From the NCBI RefSeq assembly GCF_020497125.1, contig NC_059073.1, positions 11,739,225-11,803,224 of the forward strand: a stretch of DNA of 64,000 bases, in the 5' to 3' direction. The notes beneath the pieces are model-generated. The model made no database searches. It had not been told where the DNA came from and saw only the letters and a list, made by a program, of their open reading frames with translations. The position numbers were made by a program, and so were the translations under genes. Every line of letters begins with the position of its first letter. Positions within the stretch are counted from its first letter, which is position 1. Shown here piece after piece: positions 28,831 through 40,374 of this stretch. This DNA comes from Mauremys mutica. Lineage: Eukaryota > Chordata > Testudines > Geoemydidae.

Positions 28831-29532
28831 ACTATCAAGGACTTCACGGTTGTCAATGGGCTGCCAGCATGGAACCTGCTAACAGGGCTAGAACTCAAAT
28901 CTTTCTGAAGTCAGTGGGCTTTGGATGAGGCCTTTTCCACTTGAGCTAAGTGAGAGTAACCTTCAGGTGCTTTTTGTGTAGAGCCCATGACACACAGTTG
29001 GACAGTCGAGATCCCCTCCAGTAGAGGGTAGTGGTGCACATACACATTACTTAGTTCCTTTCAATATTATTTTTCTGCACCTTTGCTCAATGATCCTTAG
29101 TATGGTGGTTGCTTTTTTAACCGCTGTTTCACATTGGGCAAGTAACTTGGTTGAGACTCCTGAGCCATCTTCCTCAATGGATCCTGCAAGTTCCAAGTTC
29201 TTGGTGTATTTGTAGAGATATCTGCCTATTTTGGGAAATACTTGTGTGACGTTACGCTGTACAAGTTACATTTCATTTTCCAGCGTGTTGTGCCATTTAA
29301 CCCCATCTGGGATTTCTCACGCTTTCACTAGCTTCTTCCTCCAGAGTCATTGAATTAGCAGGTTAGGACGTGGGTTCACCATTGTCCTATAGTGCAGAGA
29401 ATCAAGACTACTCATTGTCTGTATCACCAGCCCTATAGTGCTAACAGCTAAAGGAAATGCTCCTTGAACTCGGGACGGGGGGAGGGGGGCATAGGCAACA
29501 CTTGTGTAAAAATCGTGACTGTCGGCAACAGC
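28831..29532. other. Unrecognised non-coding DNA
   Basis: No gene or confident repeat was seen. Confidence 0.4.
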
Positions 29533-29655
29533 TAGAGTGACCAGATAGCAGATGTGAAAAATTGGGACGGGGGTGGCGGTTAACAGATGCCAATATAAGA
29601 AAAAGCCCCAAATATTAGGACTGTCCCTATACAGTCAGGACATCTGGTCACCCTA
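29533..29655. mobile_element. Short hAT MITE with perfect 8-bp target duplication
   Basis: Ends tagagtgaccag and ctggtcacccta bound 123 bp. The octamer gcaacagc is exact on both sides (29525-29532, 29656-29663). Same family as 23965-24086, in the opposite orientation. Confidence 0.88.
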
Positions 29656-29707
29656 GCAACAGCAGAACTAGCCATTGGAAGTTGAGGCCACCTTGCAGTT
29701 ATACTAG

Positions 29708-29999
29708 CCCACCCCCCACTCCTTCTTTGCCCCCCTCCTCTGCTCTTACCCCCCCTCTCTGCTCCTCATCTCCTCCCCTCCCCCTCCCCCTCCCCCTTCC
29801 TTCCCCTCTTGCCTCCCCCCATCTCCTCTTACCCCCAACAGCTCTTCTCCTCCCCTCCCCCTCTTGCCCCTCCCCCTTTCCCCTGGCCCCTCCCCTTCCC
29901 CTCCTATCTTTTACCCCTCCCCCAGTCCCTCCCCCCCGTGACCCCTCCCCTTGTCCCTTCTAACTTCTCCAGTCACCTCCCACCTCCTTCACCCCCTCA
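29708..29999 (+). repeat. Long C/T-rich (homopyrimidine) tract
   Basis: About 290 bp in which the plus strand is almost entirely C and T, in runs such as cccctccccctccccctccc. It lies directly upstream of the CpG island. Such mirror-like tracts can form triplex DNA. The frames in it are proline-rich and compositional only. Confidence 0.85.
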
Positions 30000-30029
30000 G
30001 CCCCGTTAGAGCGTCACAGCCCTTCGGGC

Positions 30030-30560
30030 ATCTCCCATTGGCTCCGCCGGCACCCACGTGACACCATTTGTAACGCGGGGTGTGTGTGTGGGGGGGAAGC
30101 GCTTGACCAAGCGCCTCCGAACGCCAGGGAAGGGGGCGGGGCGACGAGCGTGCCTGCGTGCGAGCGAGCGAGCCAGCCGAGGGGCGCGCGACGGAGCAGG
30201 GGCGGGGTGGTGTCTCGTGCGCGGGGGAGCCCAGAGCCGGCGCGAGCTGCTGCGCCCTTGCGGGGGGCGGGGTCGGTGCGCGGGAGGCAGGTGAGTGTGC
30301 GGGGCGCGGCGGGGGCAGCCCGGGGGCGGTGCGGGGCGTGTGGGACCGTGAGCTCCCGCGGCTCGGGAGGCCCCCCCCTGTGTGGGGCACGCTGGGAATT
30401 GGGAGGAGGAGGGGGGGTGCGTGCGGGTGGCTGGGGCCCAGGGTGGGGGGCGCTGGGGATGAGCCCGCCCCCTCCCACGCACTCCCCGCCTCCGGGCTGC
30501 CCTGGAGGGTGGCACGTGCCCCACGCACAGGATGCGCTGGAGCTGGGGAGCCCGCACTCC
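30030..30560 (+). promoter_or_regulatory. CpG island, candidate host gene promoter
   Basis: The densest CpG cluster in the window. It has a reversed CCAAT (cccattggctcc near 30035), an E-box (cccacgtgac near 30053) and several GC boxes (gggggcggggcg near 30133, aggggcggggtgg near 30199, ggggcggggtcgg near 30264). There is no TATA box, as is usual for housekeeping promoters. It ends in a consensus splice donor at 30291. The gene could not be identified; no coding exon in the rest of the window is recognisably linked. Confidence 0.6.
30160..30290 (+). other. Candidate untranslated first exon ending at CAG|GTGAGT
   Basis: GGAGGCAG|GTGAGTG at 30290/30291 is a near-ideal splice donor at the downstream side of the CpG-island core. 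The start of the exon is unknown. This fits a non-coding first exon of a plus-strand gene with a long first intron. Evidence is sequence pattern only. Confidence 0.35.
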
Positions 30561-30799
30561 CGTGCCTAGGGGACTCTGTAGCTGGGTGCATCTCCTGCAG
30601 GTGGGGGTGCCCCCTGGACACGATGTCCTGGAGCTGGCTGAATGCTCCCTCTTCTCAGTGCATCCTTAGGTGGTAGAGATTGTGCCTTGCAGTCTGGAGG
30701 AGGGTGCTGAGGGGGTTAAGTCCCCTGGGTAGGATGTCCCAATATTTGGTTGGGAGAAGAGCATCGTCGCGCTGAACATTTTTGCACTTGGAGAAAGTC

Positions 30800-31975
30800 A
30801 GTGAGGGTACAGCCATACAAACTATGATGCCTAGTGACACTTTCAACAAACAAAGCATAGAAATAAATGGTCAGTGTTCAGACTGGGGAGAGGTAAATAG
30901 CAGCGCACCCCAGGGATCTGTACTGGGACTACTGCTCTTCAGCGTATTCATAGATGATCTTGAAAAAGGAGTAAACAGAGAGGTGGCAACGTTTGCAGAC
31001 AATATGAAATTACTCAAGATAGCTAAGTCCAAAGCTGACTGCAAAGATTTACAAAAGGATCTCGCAAAACTGGGCAACAAAATGGCAGATGAAATTCAGT
31101 GCTGATAAGTGCAAATTAATGCACATTGGAAAACATCATCTCAACTATACATACAAAATTATGGGGTCTAAATTAGCTGTTACCACTCAAGAAAAAGATC
31201 TTGAAGTCGTCATAGATAGTTCTCAAAACACATCTACTCAATGCATAGTGGTAGGCAAAAAAAAGCTAACAGAACATTAGGAAAGAGATAAAAAGACAGA
31301 AAATATCATCATGCCACTATATAAATCCATAGTATGCCCACACCTTGAACACTCTGCAATTCTGGTCGCTCCATCTCAAAAAAGAATTGGAAAACGTACA
31401 GAGAAGGGCAACAAAAATTATTAGGGGTATGGAACAGCTTCTATATGAGGAGAGACTAAAAAGGCTGGGACCATGTTTCTTAAAAGAGACGACTAGGGGG
31501 ATATTGAGGTCTGTAAAATCATGAATGGTCTGGAGAAAGTGACTAAGGAATGTTATTTACCTGTTCATGTAACACAAGAACCAGCGATCCCCTGACGAAA
31601 TTAATAGGCAGCAGGTTTAAAACAAAAGGAAGTAATTCTTCATACAACGCACAGTCAACCTGTAGAAGTTGTTGCTAGGGGATGTTGTGAAGGCTAAAAG
31701 TATAACTGAGTTTAAAATAAAGAATAAGATAAATTCAGGGATGAAAGGCCCATGAATGGCTATTAGCCAAGATGGTCAGGGATGCAATTCCATGCTCTTG
31801 ATTGTCCCTAAGCCTCTAATTGCCAGATGGTGGGACTGGACGACAGCGGAGGGATCACTCAGTAATTGCCCTGATTGTTCATTCCCTTTGAAACATCTGA
31901 TGTTGGCCACTGTTGGAAGACAGGATACTGGGCTAGATGGTCTGACCTAATATGTCTGTTCTCATGTTCTTATGA
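30800..31975 (+). pseudogene. CR1 LINE, reverse transcriptase end and 3' terminus
   Basis: Plus-strand frames carry APQGSVLGLLLFSVFIDDLE, the palm region, then 'FADNMKLL' in place of the catalytic F-A-D-D box, and MKFSADKCKLMHIGK. Many stops follow. The end 'gatactgggctagatggtct' is the family 3' terminus. Missing aspartate and broken frames make it inactive. Same subfamily as 42661-46432. Confidence 0.88.
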
Positions 31976-32225
31976 GTGTATATGTGGTGGTATACATTGT
32001 TGCAATGAGCACGAGGACTCTGAGATCTGAAGCAGCAGAAGTAATAGGTGCTGCATGGCAAAAGTGATAGTGGCCACACAGAACTGGCATTGTTTTTTCC
32101 TTGACATTCGTTTCAGCTTTAAGTAAATAAAAACTAGGTTGGCGAAAGTCCCCAGCATCTCGCAGTTGCCACCCAATTACAGTTATGAAAATGTGTGTTT
32201 AAATGGTTAGACTCATAATATTTCT

Positions 32226-32442
32226 TTAGCCAGGTATGCACTTCAAACTTACATTGGTATAACTACATCGCTGAGGGGTGGGAAAAATCCAGGAGAGCTT
32301 CTGCCGTCGACATAGCTACTGCCTCTCGCAGAGGTGCATTAACTACACCAGTGGGAGAAGCTTTCCTGTCGGTGTAGTAGCGTCTTCACTAAAGCGCTAC
32401 AGTGGCATGGCTGCTTCACTGTATGTGTAGACAAGCTTTCAG
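32226..32442. mobile_element. MITE related to 651-917
   Basis: Includes 'ttggtataactacatcgctg', 'attaactacaccagtgggag' and a right end 'gtgtagacaagct'. GC-balanced, non-coding. Confidence 0.6.
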
Positions 32443-32519
32443 TTTCCCTCTCAGGCTGTGTATTTAACTCAAATTATTGCAGACTATTTGTATTGGATGA
32501 TCTGGATCTGAACCTGGAA

Positions 32520-32680
32520 AATGGCAGAGGTCTATGGTCTAGTGGGTGGGTTCTGGGCTGAAATCAGGAGTCCTGAGTTCTGTTCTCAGTTCTTTGGGGG
32601 CAGTGACTGTGTCTCGAGGAATGTGCAACCACATGTGTAGTGTCTTGCACAATAGGGCTCATGGGGCAGTGATCTCATGT
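32520..32680 (+). repeat. MIR-like SINE remnant
   Basis: 'ggtctagtgggtgggttctg', 'caggagtcctgagttctgtt' and 'gggcagtgactgtgtc' match the tRNA-like head and the 3' part of the MIR-type SINE seen complete at 56560-56800, with the middle deleted. Confidence 0.55.
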
Positions 32681-32693
32681 AAGCCTTCTAGGC

Positions 32694-33106
32694 CAGGGGT
32701 GGCCAACCTGAGCCTGAGAAGAAGCCAGAATTTACTGATGTACATTGCCAAAGAGCCACAGTAATATGTCAGCAGCTCCCCTCTTCCCAGTGTCTCCCAC
32801 CCACCAGCAGCCCCGATCAGCACCTTCCCCTCCCTCCCCGCACCTCCTGATCAGCTGTTTTGTGGTGTGCAGGAGGCTGGAGGGCGGGGGAGCGAGGACA
32901 TGGCAGGCTCAGAGGGAGGGGGCAGGAAGGGATGGAGTGGGGGCAGGGCCTGTAGCAGAGCCAGGGGTTGAGCAGTGAGCACCCCCGGCACATTGGAAAG
33001 TTGGCGTCTGTAGCTCCAGCCCCGGAGTCGGTGCCTATACAAAGAGCCGCATATTAACTTCTGAAGAGCCGCACGTGGCTCCGGAGCCACAGGTTGGCCA
33101 CCCCTG
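32694..33106. mobile_element. hAT-type MITE, sister of 5460-5845
   Basis: Ends caggggtggccaacctg and caggttggccacccctg. The flanks ttctaggc and gactaggc agree at six of eight bases. The target resembles that of the sister copy (ctctaggc). Confidence 0.85.
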
Positions 33107-33540
33107 GACTAGGCATTAGTGTGATATCGTTAATAAAAAACAACCCCTTCTTCATGTAACCGTCATTTTGGGACTTAGATTAAAAAATATCAATGTTCAG
33201 CCGGACAGACCCTTTTGAGACGCTAGCTCTGGATGCTGGTGTCTTATTCCAAAATGTGTGTGATGTACATCTTGTACAATCAGAATTACTAATCCCAGCA
33301 ATTAGTCTAAATCTTGGGTTTTATGTTACTGCCAGCTTCTAACTAATTCAATTATAACTTTATCTGCCCACTCAGAGGAACTGAGATTTAAGCCGAATGA
33401 ATGGATTTTTTTATGTGCATCCTTCTTGGTAAACTTGTTCAGCAAGAATACAAGCCTTAGGCTCTGTCCATGCTACAGATGTCTGCCAGCACAGCTGGTG
33501 ACGGTCAGGGGTGTGAGCTTGAAGAGCAGTGATCCCTGAG

Positions 33541-33808
33541 GGCATGGCTACACTTGCAAATTTGCAGCGCTGCAGCAGGGTGTGAAAACACACCCTCTCC
33601 AGCGCTGCAAATGGCGGCGCTGCAAAGCGCCAGTGTGGTCAAAGCCCCAGCGCTGGGAGCGCGGCTCCCAGCGCTGTACGTTATTCCCCACAGGGAGGTG
33701 GAGTACGGACAGCGGGAGAGCTCTCTCCCAGCGCTGGCGCTTTGACTACACTTAGCGCTTCAAAGCGCTGCCGCGGCAGCGCTTTGAAGTGCAAGTGTAG
33801 CCATAGCC
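33541..33808. mobile_element. MITE with 'ggctacacttgca' ends
   Basis: Left end ggcatggctacacttgca and right end tgcaagtgtagccatagcc are inverted repeats over about 268 bp. The interior is dense in 'agcgct' palindromes. Confidence 0.8.
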
Positions 33809-35404
33809 TGACTGACATAGCTGTGCCAGCAGAAGCCCTAGTGTAGTGGCTAGCATAGCCCTATACGGATGCATGTGCAGTTACTGGTGGCCATGGAAAG
33901 AAACAAACCACAAGTCAATGGAAGTTGATACCTTGTGTATATAACCAACTCATTTCATAAGATCCCTTACTTTTCACCAGACTGGATTTAAAGGCACCCT
34001 GATTTGTGTCGTGTTTGTGCTATATTCTACAACGGTTGGAATTAAATTCAGAACTGGGAGATTTTACTGATTTGGGACTCTATCCTGTGTTTCACAAATG
34101 CTTAATACAGGTGTATTTGCCTGTTCTCCACTTTAGCATTCTTGGCAGCACCCAGCAGTACATCAAAATTGTCATTATGTTCCAGAGTTAACCAAATGGA
34201 GAGGAAAATGTGTTAATTCACTCTCTTCTGAGCTACTGTTTGAGGCAGTCTGCTGGGAATTCAGGAAGGCAGGGCTGCATCAAGCTAAATTCAGTTCAAG
34301 TTTGGAAGGTTTGCTTCTCAACCATAAGGATTAGAAATGTCATTAGAAATTAAATTTTAAATTCTGGAGCACAACTGCAGGCTAATAGGTGCTTAATCAC
34401 TTGGCTTCAAACATAGGTGTCTTTCCCTATCTTTACTCTGTGCCTGCAAAGTTAAAACTTTATTTGTTTTCACATGCTTATTATTTTGTGAAATTCTCAG
34501 TTGGGACCAACTGAAATTTCACATTCTTGGTCTCAGCACAGAGGAGAGAGGTCTATTTTTTTGTTTGTTTTATTTTGAAAGTTAAAGGGAAAGTCCCTTT
34601 AGGTATTCTACTGGCAACAGTGTGTGGGTGAAACACAGCGTTTCAAGACCCTTTACTCATCAGTAACTGAAACAGATGATCAAAAAAACCTCCAGAGTAG
34701 CACCTCCCTTGGTAGCATTGGAGGGGGAAATTTAAACACTCATAAAGAGTATGATTGAAAAATCACTTGTGGGCATGGGCACCTGGCATCTTTGAACAAT
34801 TCCCAATGAAGGTCTCCCTCCTTTGCTTCCCAGGATGCAGGATCCCTGAGGGTGACTGCTGCTGCTCCTAGGGTAGCTTGCAGGAGGGAGAGTGTAAATG
34901 CTTCACTAGAATGCACACAGTACAGTCATCCCAACGATGCAAGTGTTGATCCTTGTACAAAGCCGCACCATTTTAAAGTGAGTTAGTTAAACTGGTGCAA
35001 CCTCTGTGTGGACGTTCTTGAATTTAAACCTTGTTTATATTTGACTTAGTTTAAAGGGGTCCCTTACCAAAATCCACACAGAATGGAGCTGGATGTATGT
35101 GTGTGACTTAAAAAAATACTTTTAGTTAAACCAGTCCAACTTTGTGTAGACAGGAACTGAAGTTTGCTTTGTTCTGTTGCTGCTGCCCTCCTCCACTGCT
35201 TTCCCAGGTGTGCTGCTGCTGTTCTGTTAACCCAGTCTTGCAAAGCAAAAAAATAAAAAGTCTCCAGCTAAATCAGATCAGCAGCAAAGCTGTGAACTTG
35301 TCCCACTGCCACCCTGTTCATGTTTGTGAGGTGTGATCTTCAAAACCTTGTTGTTACTATTTAAATGCTAGCATACGTGAGTGGATTCTCTTTCTCACAG
35401 GGGT
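33809..35404. other. Unrecognised non-coding DNA
   Basis: AT-rich sequence without long frames or recognised repeats. Confidence 0.4.
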
Positions 35405-35518
35405 TGTCTTCACTATTATTATTTGTATTACCCTAGAGTCTGGGACCCCACTGAGCTAGGCACTGAACAAATGTAGAACAAAAAGACTGTCCCTTCCCCA
35501 AAGAGATTATAAACTAAC
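35405..35518 (-). repeat. MIR-like SINE fragment, minus strand
   Basis: 'attattatttgtattaccct', 'gggaccccactgagctaggc' and 'ctgtcccttccccaaagag' match the reversed SINE 3' half seen at 11985. Confidence 0.65.
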
Positions 35519-35520
35519 GT

Positions 35521-35785
35521 CAAGTATCAGAGGGGTAGCCGTGTTAGTCTGGTTCTGTAGAAGCAGCAAAGAATCCTGTGGCACCTTATAGACTAACAGA
35601 AGTTTTGCAGCATGAGCTTTCGTGGGTGAATACCCACTTCTTCGGATGCAAGCAGTGGAAATTTCCAGGGACACCTGGAAATTTCCACTGCTTGCATCCG
35701 AAGAAGTGGGTATTCACCCACGAAAGCTCATGCTGCAAAACTTCTGTTAGTCTATAAGGTGCCACAGGATTCTTTGCTGCTATAA
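35521..35785. mobile_element. Interspersed repeat arranged as a perfect 108-bp-arm palindrome
   Basis: Arms 35562-35669 and 35674-35781 are exact reverse complements with a 4-nt loop (gaca). The left flank adds 'tatcagaggggtagccgtgt', the start of a repeat common in turtles and crocodilians and possibly Penelope-like; I am not sure of the class. Two copies of the 3' part are joined head to head. Confidence 0.85.
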
Positions 35786-35789
35786 CCTA

Positions 35790-36045
35790 ACGGCTAGTCG
35801 ACACTGGTAATGCTAAAGCGCCGCCTCTTGTGGTCGCGGAGCAGCACCGGGAGAGAGCTCTCCCAGCTCTCTTAAAAAAAACCCACCTCCACGAGGGGCA
35901 TAGCTCCCAGTGCTGGTGCACTGTCTACACTGGCGCTTTATAGCGCTGAAACTTGCTGTCTCCGGGGGGGGGAGAGGCGGTGTCTTTTCACACCCCTGAG
36001 CGATACAGTTGCAGTGCTGTAAATTGCCAGTGTAGACAAGCCCTA
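35790..36045. mobile_element. MITE, same superfamily as 33541-33808
   Basis: Left 'ggctagtcgacactgg' and right 'ccagtgtagacaagccc' are inverted ends. The interior has several 'agcgct/agcgcc' motifs. Confidence 0.7.
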
Positions 36046-36049
36046 AGTA

Positions 36050-36239
36050 TAAGTAGGGCCCTACCAAATTCACAGCCATGAAAAATGTATCATGGACTGT
36101 GAAATCAGATCTCCCCTGTGAAATCTAGGGTATGTGTGGGAGGGGCAGGGCTAGGGGTGCCCCAGCTGGGGGCACCTGTTGTGCCCCGGGTTCCAAAAGT
36201 TGAGGAACTTAAGTTATAATTTGAGCACAGCCCCTAACT
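36050..36239. repeat. Fragment of a repeat opening 'gggccctaccaaattcac'
   Basis: A relative spans 51535-52000 (with 'atgaaatcagacctcccct' and end 'tttggtagggctct'). The copy here is cut by the hAT element at 36240. Confidence 0.6.
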
Positions 36240-36599
36240 CACTGGTGCCCAAATTTTTCGTGTCCTCCCCACCAGTAACGGAATCGGTCCATGCCCCTCC
36301 TCCATTACCGCACAGCCTAGGCATCCTCCACAGCAGAGCTGGGGCTGAAGGTGGAACTGGGGATGGGGGGATGAGGGGGTGGGGCTGAAGAGGGAATGAG
36401 GGCAGAGCTGGGCAGAGGGTGGTGTGGAGCTGTGTCTGGGGGGCAGAGCAGGGCTTGGAGCCAGAGCAGGGTGCAGAGTGGGGCTGGGTGGCACTCCCTC
36501 CCTGTCCAACATACCACAGGCCCTGCCACGCCGCCCCCCCACACCAACGTTCCTCTGTGTCCCCCTAGGGGGGCGCACCTCACAGTTTGGGGACCACTG
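36240..36599. mobile_element. hAT-like element
   Basis: Ends cactggtgcccaaat and agtttggggaccactg are imperfect inverted repeats. The flanks ccctaact (36232-36239) and ccctgact (36600-36607) agree at seven of eight bases. Interior frames are GC-driven. Confidence 0.7.
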
Positions 36600-36669
36600 C
36601 CCTGACTCTCAAGTCCGTTCATTTAACTTGAGTTGGCTGGCAAGTCCGGGGTAAAGGGTAATGCTAGAG

Positions 36670-38250
36670 CAGGGGTTGGCAACCTTTCAGAAGTGGTGTG
36701 TCGAGTCTTCATTTATTCACTGTAATTTAAGGTTTCGCGTGCCGGTAATACATTTTAACGTTTTTAGAGGGTCTCTCTCTACAAGTCTATAAACTATTGT
36801 TGTATGTAAAATAAATAAGTTTTTTAAAATGTTTAAGAAGCTTCATTTAAAATTAAATTAAAATGCAGATCCTATCAGTTTAGTGCAGTGGTTCTTAACC
36901 TGGGGCAGGGCCGGTGCAAGGATATTTTGCACCCTAGGTGAAAATTCCGCAGAGACCCCCACTTCCCCCCGCGAGCCCTCCCCACCCTACCCCAGTGGCC
37001 CCTGCCCCAAGTCCACTCACTGGCTTTGCCGGGCTTGGGCCGCTGCAGCAGCTCGGCAGGGAGGAGCCGCCTTCCGGAGGCACCAGAGAGCCAGAGCGTC
37101 CCGCTTGCGGTAGCAGCGAGCCCCAGCCATGGAGGAGCTGGTGCGGTGCAGGGGGGGCAGCAGACCTGCAAAGGCGGCGGTACCGCTAGCGGGGAGCAGC
37201 CGTAATCCCCCTGCCCCTCCTGCCCAGGATGCGGCCCGGTGCCCCCTAGGGGGCTCCTGCAGGCTGTAGTGCATGTAGCCCCCATGCGCCCCCTGGCTCC
37301 CCCCTCGCCTAGGGTTACCATATTTCAACAATCAGAAAGAGGGGAGAGCCCTGCCCTAGCTCCGCCCCCGTCCACTCCCTCCCACTTCCCACCCCGATTG
37401 CCCCGATCAGAACCCCAACCCCCCGCAACCCGCTCCTTGTCCCCTGACTGCCTCCTCCTGGGACCCCTGCCCTTAACTCTCCCGCCCCCTACCTAAGCCT
37501 CCCTGCTCCTTGTCCCTTGACTGTCCCCTCCTGAGACCCCCCCACCCTAATTGCCCCCCAGGACCCTAACCCCTACCTTTTCCCTGACTGCCCCAACCCT
37601 TATCCACACCCCCGCCCCCAGACAGATCCCCGGGACTCCCACGCCCCATCCAACCACTCCCTGCCCCCTGACAGGACCCCCAGAACTCCCTACCCATCCA
37701 ACCCTCCCCCTGCTCCCTGACTGCCCTCCGGGACTTCCCTTACCATGCCCATGCCGGTCAGACGCTGGCTCCATGTGGAGTGCTGAGGCAGTGAGTGCGG
37801 GCTGTGGGAGGGGCAGCAGCGGCAGCAGCAGTTCACACTTCCAGGAGCCGCAGAACCCGAGTGCGGTGAGGGGGCAGCTGGAGGGCACCCCTGCCTGGGC
37901 TGCGGCCCGGTGCCCCCCGGCGGGCTACCGCAGCGGGTGCATGTGGCCGGCGGTCCCTGTGTGACCCCTGGCTCCCCCCTCGCCACGCTCGGGCTCTGCA
38001 GCTCCCGGGAGTGTGAGCTGCCGCCCCTCCCGCAGCAGGCTCAAGGCCCCACGCCATGGCGGCTCTCACTCCTGGGAGCCTCAGAACCCGAGCGTGGTGA
38101 AGGGGGAGCCGAGGGGCATGCCTGCCGCTGGTCTGGGGTCCTGGATGCTGAGTGGGGCCGGCAGCCGGGACATCGGCTGGCAACCACGTGCCAGGCAAAA
38201 TCAGCTCGCGTGTCACCTTTGGCACATGTGCAGTAGGTTGCCAACCCCTG
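36670..38250. mobile_element. Large composite hAT element with nested repeats
   Basis: Ends caggggttggcaacct and aggttgccaacccctg with an exact 8-bp duplication tgctagag (36662-36669, 38251-38258). Inside, a second hAT end (cagggccggtgcaagga) begins at 36906, matching the element at 13915, and a further repeat starts near 37315 (ttaccatatttcaacaatc). A GC-rich segment occurs twice, about 37231-37311 and 37912-37985. No transposase frame survives. Confidence 0.85.
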
Positions 38251-38258
38251 TGCTAGAG

Positions 38259-39676
38259 GAAGCACAACCAGCTGCTGATGTTACTACTGTGGTGGATGCA
38301 GGCCAGCTCAACTCATGTGCTGCTGGTCCTCCAGTGCCTTCCCATAATTCCTCCTGTGTGCCCAGAAAGGACAAAGTTCTCCCACAATTCACTGGGGGAG
38401 AGAGAATTCCTAGAGCAGTTCAGCTTACTGCATTACAAGAACCCTGGTGTATGCCCCCAGAAATCTTAGTGCCACGCATGAGTGAGCGCAGAGAAGTGTG
38501 GACATAGCAACTTGAAAGCTTTTTCACAATGTGGCTGCTCTCACTCAGGTTAGCCTAATGTGAGAGGATTACATTTAAATGTAGATAACTCAAGTGAACT
38601 CTGTTAAGATGTACCCTCAAACAAAAGAGGGACATTGGGGTCAGATTCAGTGCTAAGTGAAGTCAAAGGAAAGGCCTCCATTTACTTCAGTGGGAGGTGG
38701 TTTGGGTCCCAAGAGTAGAATACCTATCTGCACACAGAGTTACGGTTATATATTTAAATACAAGTCATGCAACAGGAGACGTCTTACTCTCGTTTCTGTG
38801 AGCTATGTTACTCTCCTGAAGACAATGCAAAAATAAATAAATAAATTACCATCTAACCAGTCACGTTTTAGGGCAGTGTATACACAGATCCTGGCAACTG
38901 TTCTCAGTTACATGTGCATATTTCTTCTTTTTATTCTAGGCAATGCCACCTATTGGTGATGCCCCATGTTACCTTTTGCTACAGAATTAATTACATCTGA
39001 GAGGAAGCATGAGTAAATGCAGATCTAGGAACCAGCTGATGCTTTGAGAAAAGGTAACAGCCCTCTGATTAATCAGCCATCCACTTAGAAGATAATTGAG
39101 CCCATACTGAGCAAGGGCTGCTAAAGGAGGTTCTCTCCGCTGCACCCCAGCAAACACAATAAATTCAATTTAATTACGTAGTCATATTTTGTTACTTCCA
39201 CAACGTTTAAAAATGTCACTGGCACATGGCTGTTAATTAGGTAATGTAACAGCTCCCAAGAAACACTCATTGATTTTTAAATAATTCTTATGCAGCATAA
39301 GCAAAAAGTTCTTTTTTATTGTTGTATGTCCTAGTAGTTAAAAATTGCTAGGTTGCTTCCAGCAAAAAAGTAATCAATAATAGCAGCAATGAGGTTTGAC
39401 TACAGAGCTCATTATAAGTTAAATGTTTAAAAAAAAAATTGAGGGCAGGGGAACCGTGGTTAAAAATTGGGCTTTAAGTCAGATTCCTCGTGTTTCACCA
39501 TGTTCTAACACTTTAAGGTTGTGTGTTCTTAAGTCAAATCTGAGTGAAAACAAGGCAATTTTGTCATTACCAGCTCGAGTTAGACTATGAAGACCCTAGG
39601 GTTTACCTTGGACTTGCTAACTTGTGTGAAAACTGCAAACTTTCTCTTCACTAGAATGCACCCTCTCTTTTTAAGG
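38259..39676. other. Unrecognised non-coding DNA
   Basis: AT-rich in its second half, with short A-runs. No gene. Confidence 0.4.
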
Positions 39677-39933
39677 GCTTGCCTACACCAACAATTAGAC
39701 CACAGCAACCCTGGGCTAGCCTGCTGCTGTATAATTGTCACTGTGCACCTTGCTGACATGCATTAACAGCTTGTTAGAATGCTTTGCTCTGATCCTCTTT
39801 TTGAAAGGGGACTAGCTCACAGTGCATTAATGAACTGTTAACATGCACTAGCAGGGTATGTGCAGTTACACCACAGCAAGCTAGTGTAGGGTAAATTCAC
39901 ACCCCAGTCTGTGGTTCCTGTAGACAAGCCCTA
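39677..39933. mobile_element. MITE with 'agggcttgcctaca' ends
   Basis: Left 'gggcttgcctaca' and right 'tgtagacaagccc' are inverted repeats over 257 bp, with internal inverted copies of 'cattaa...gttaac'. Non-coding. Confidence 0.7.
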
Positions 39934-40374
39934 TGCTTTCTTTTGTCACTTTCTTTCCCAGCCAGCTCTGTGGGGGACAAAGTAGGTGGCATCTGTTTTT
40001 TTCCTTCTCCTTCCTCTTGCTGCTGCTTCCTCTATGCTCTGTTCTGCTCCCCTTGTTGAATTCTCCTTCTTAACTCTTTCCCTAAAAACAGCTGCAAGAG
40101 CAGCAGTTTGCAGACCTCAGGGGGAGAGGGCCAGTGAGCTCTTACTGTCCTCGGAAACACAGTGGTGACCTTAACTAGCTCAATGATCTGAGTAGTGTCA
40201 GAGCACATTGTCCTTCCTTGCCCTCTGAACATGCTCATCTTCTGCCCCACACTGGAACACGGAACCCTGCTACACTCAATTCTAGAGTCTGGCAGAGTCT
40301 AAAGCTGTTATTCCCCTGGAACTGCTGGGACAAGGAAGATGAAGTGCTGAGTAGGGCTGGAACAATAGGCCCTT
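39934..40374. other. Unrecognised non-coding DNA
   Basis: No repeat or gene recognised. Confidence 0.4.

Noticed and set aside
30006..30676. Long overlapping frames in the CpG island on both strands
   Set aside because: Open frames are expected in GC-rich, stop-poor DNA; translations are Ala/Gly/Pro/Arg-rich with no recognisable protein.
37551..38507. Frames of 130-164 codons near 38 kb
   Set aside because: Inside a composite hAT element; proline/alanine/arginine-rich in every frame.
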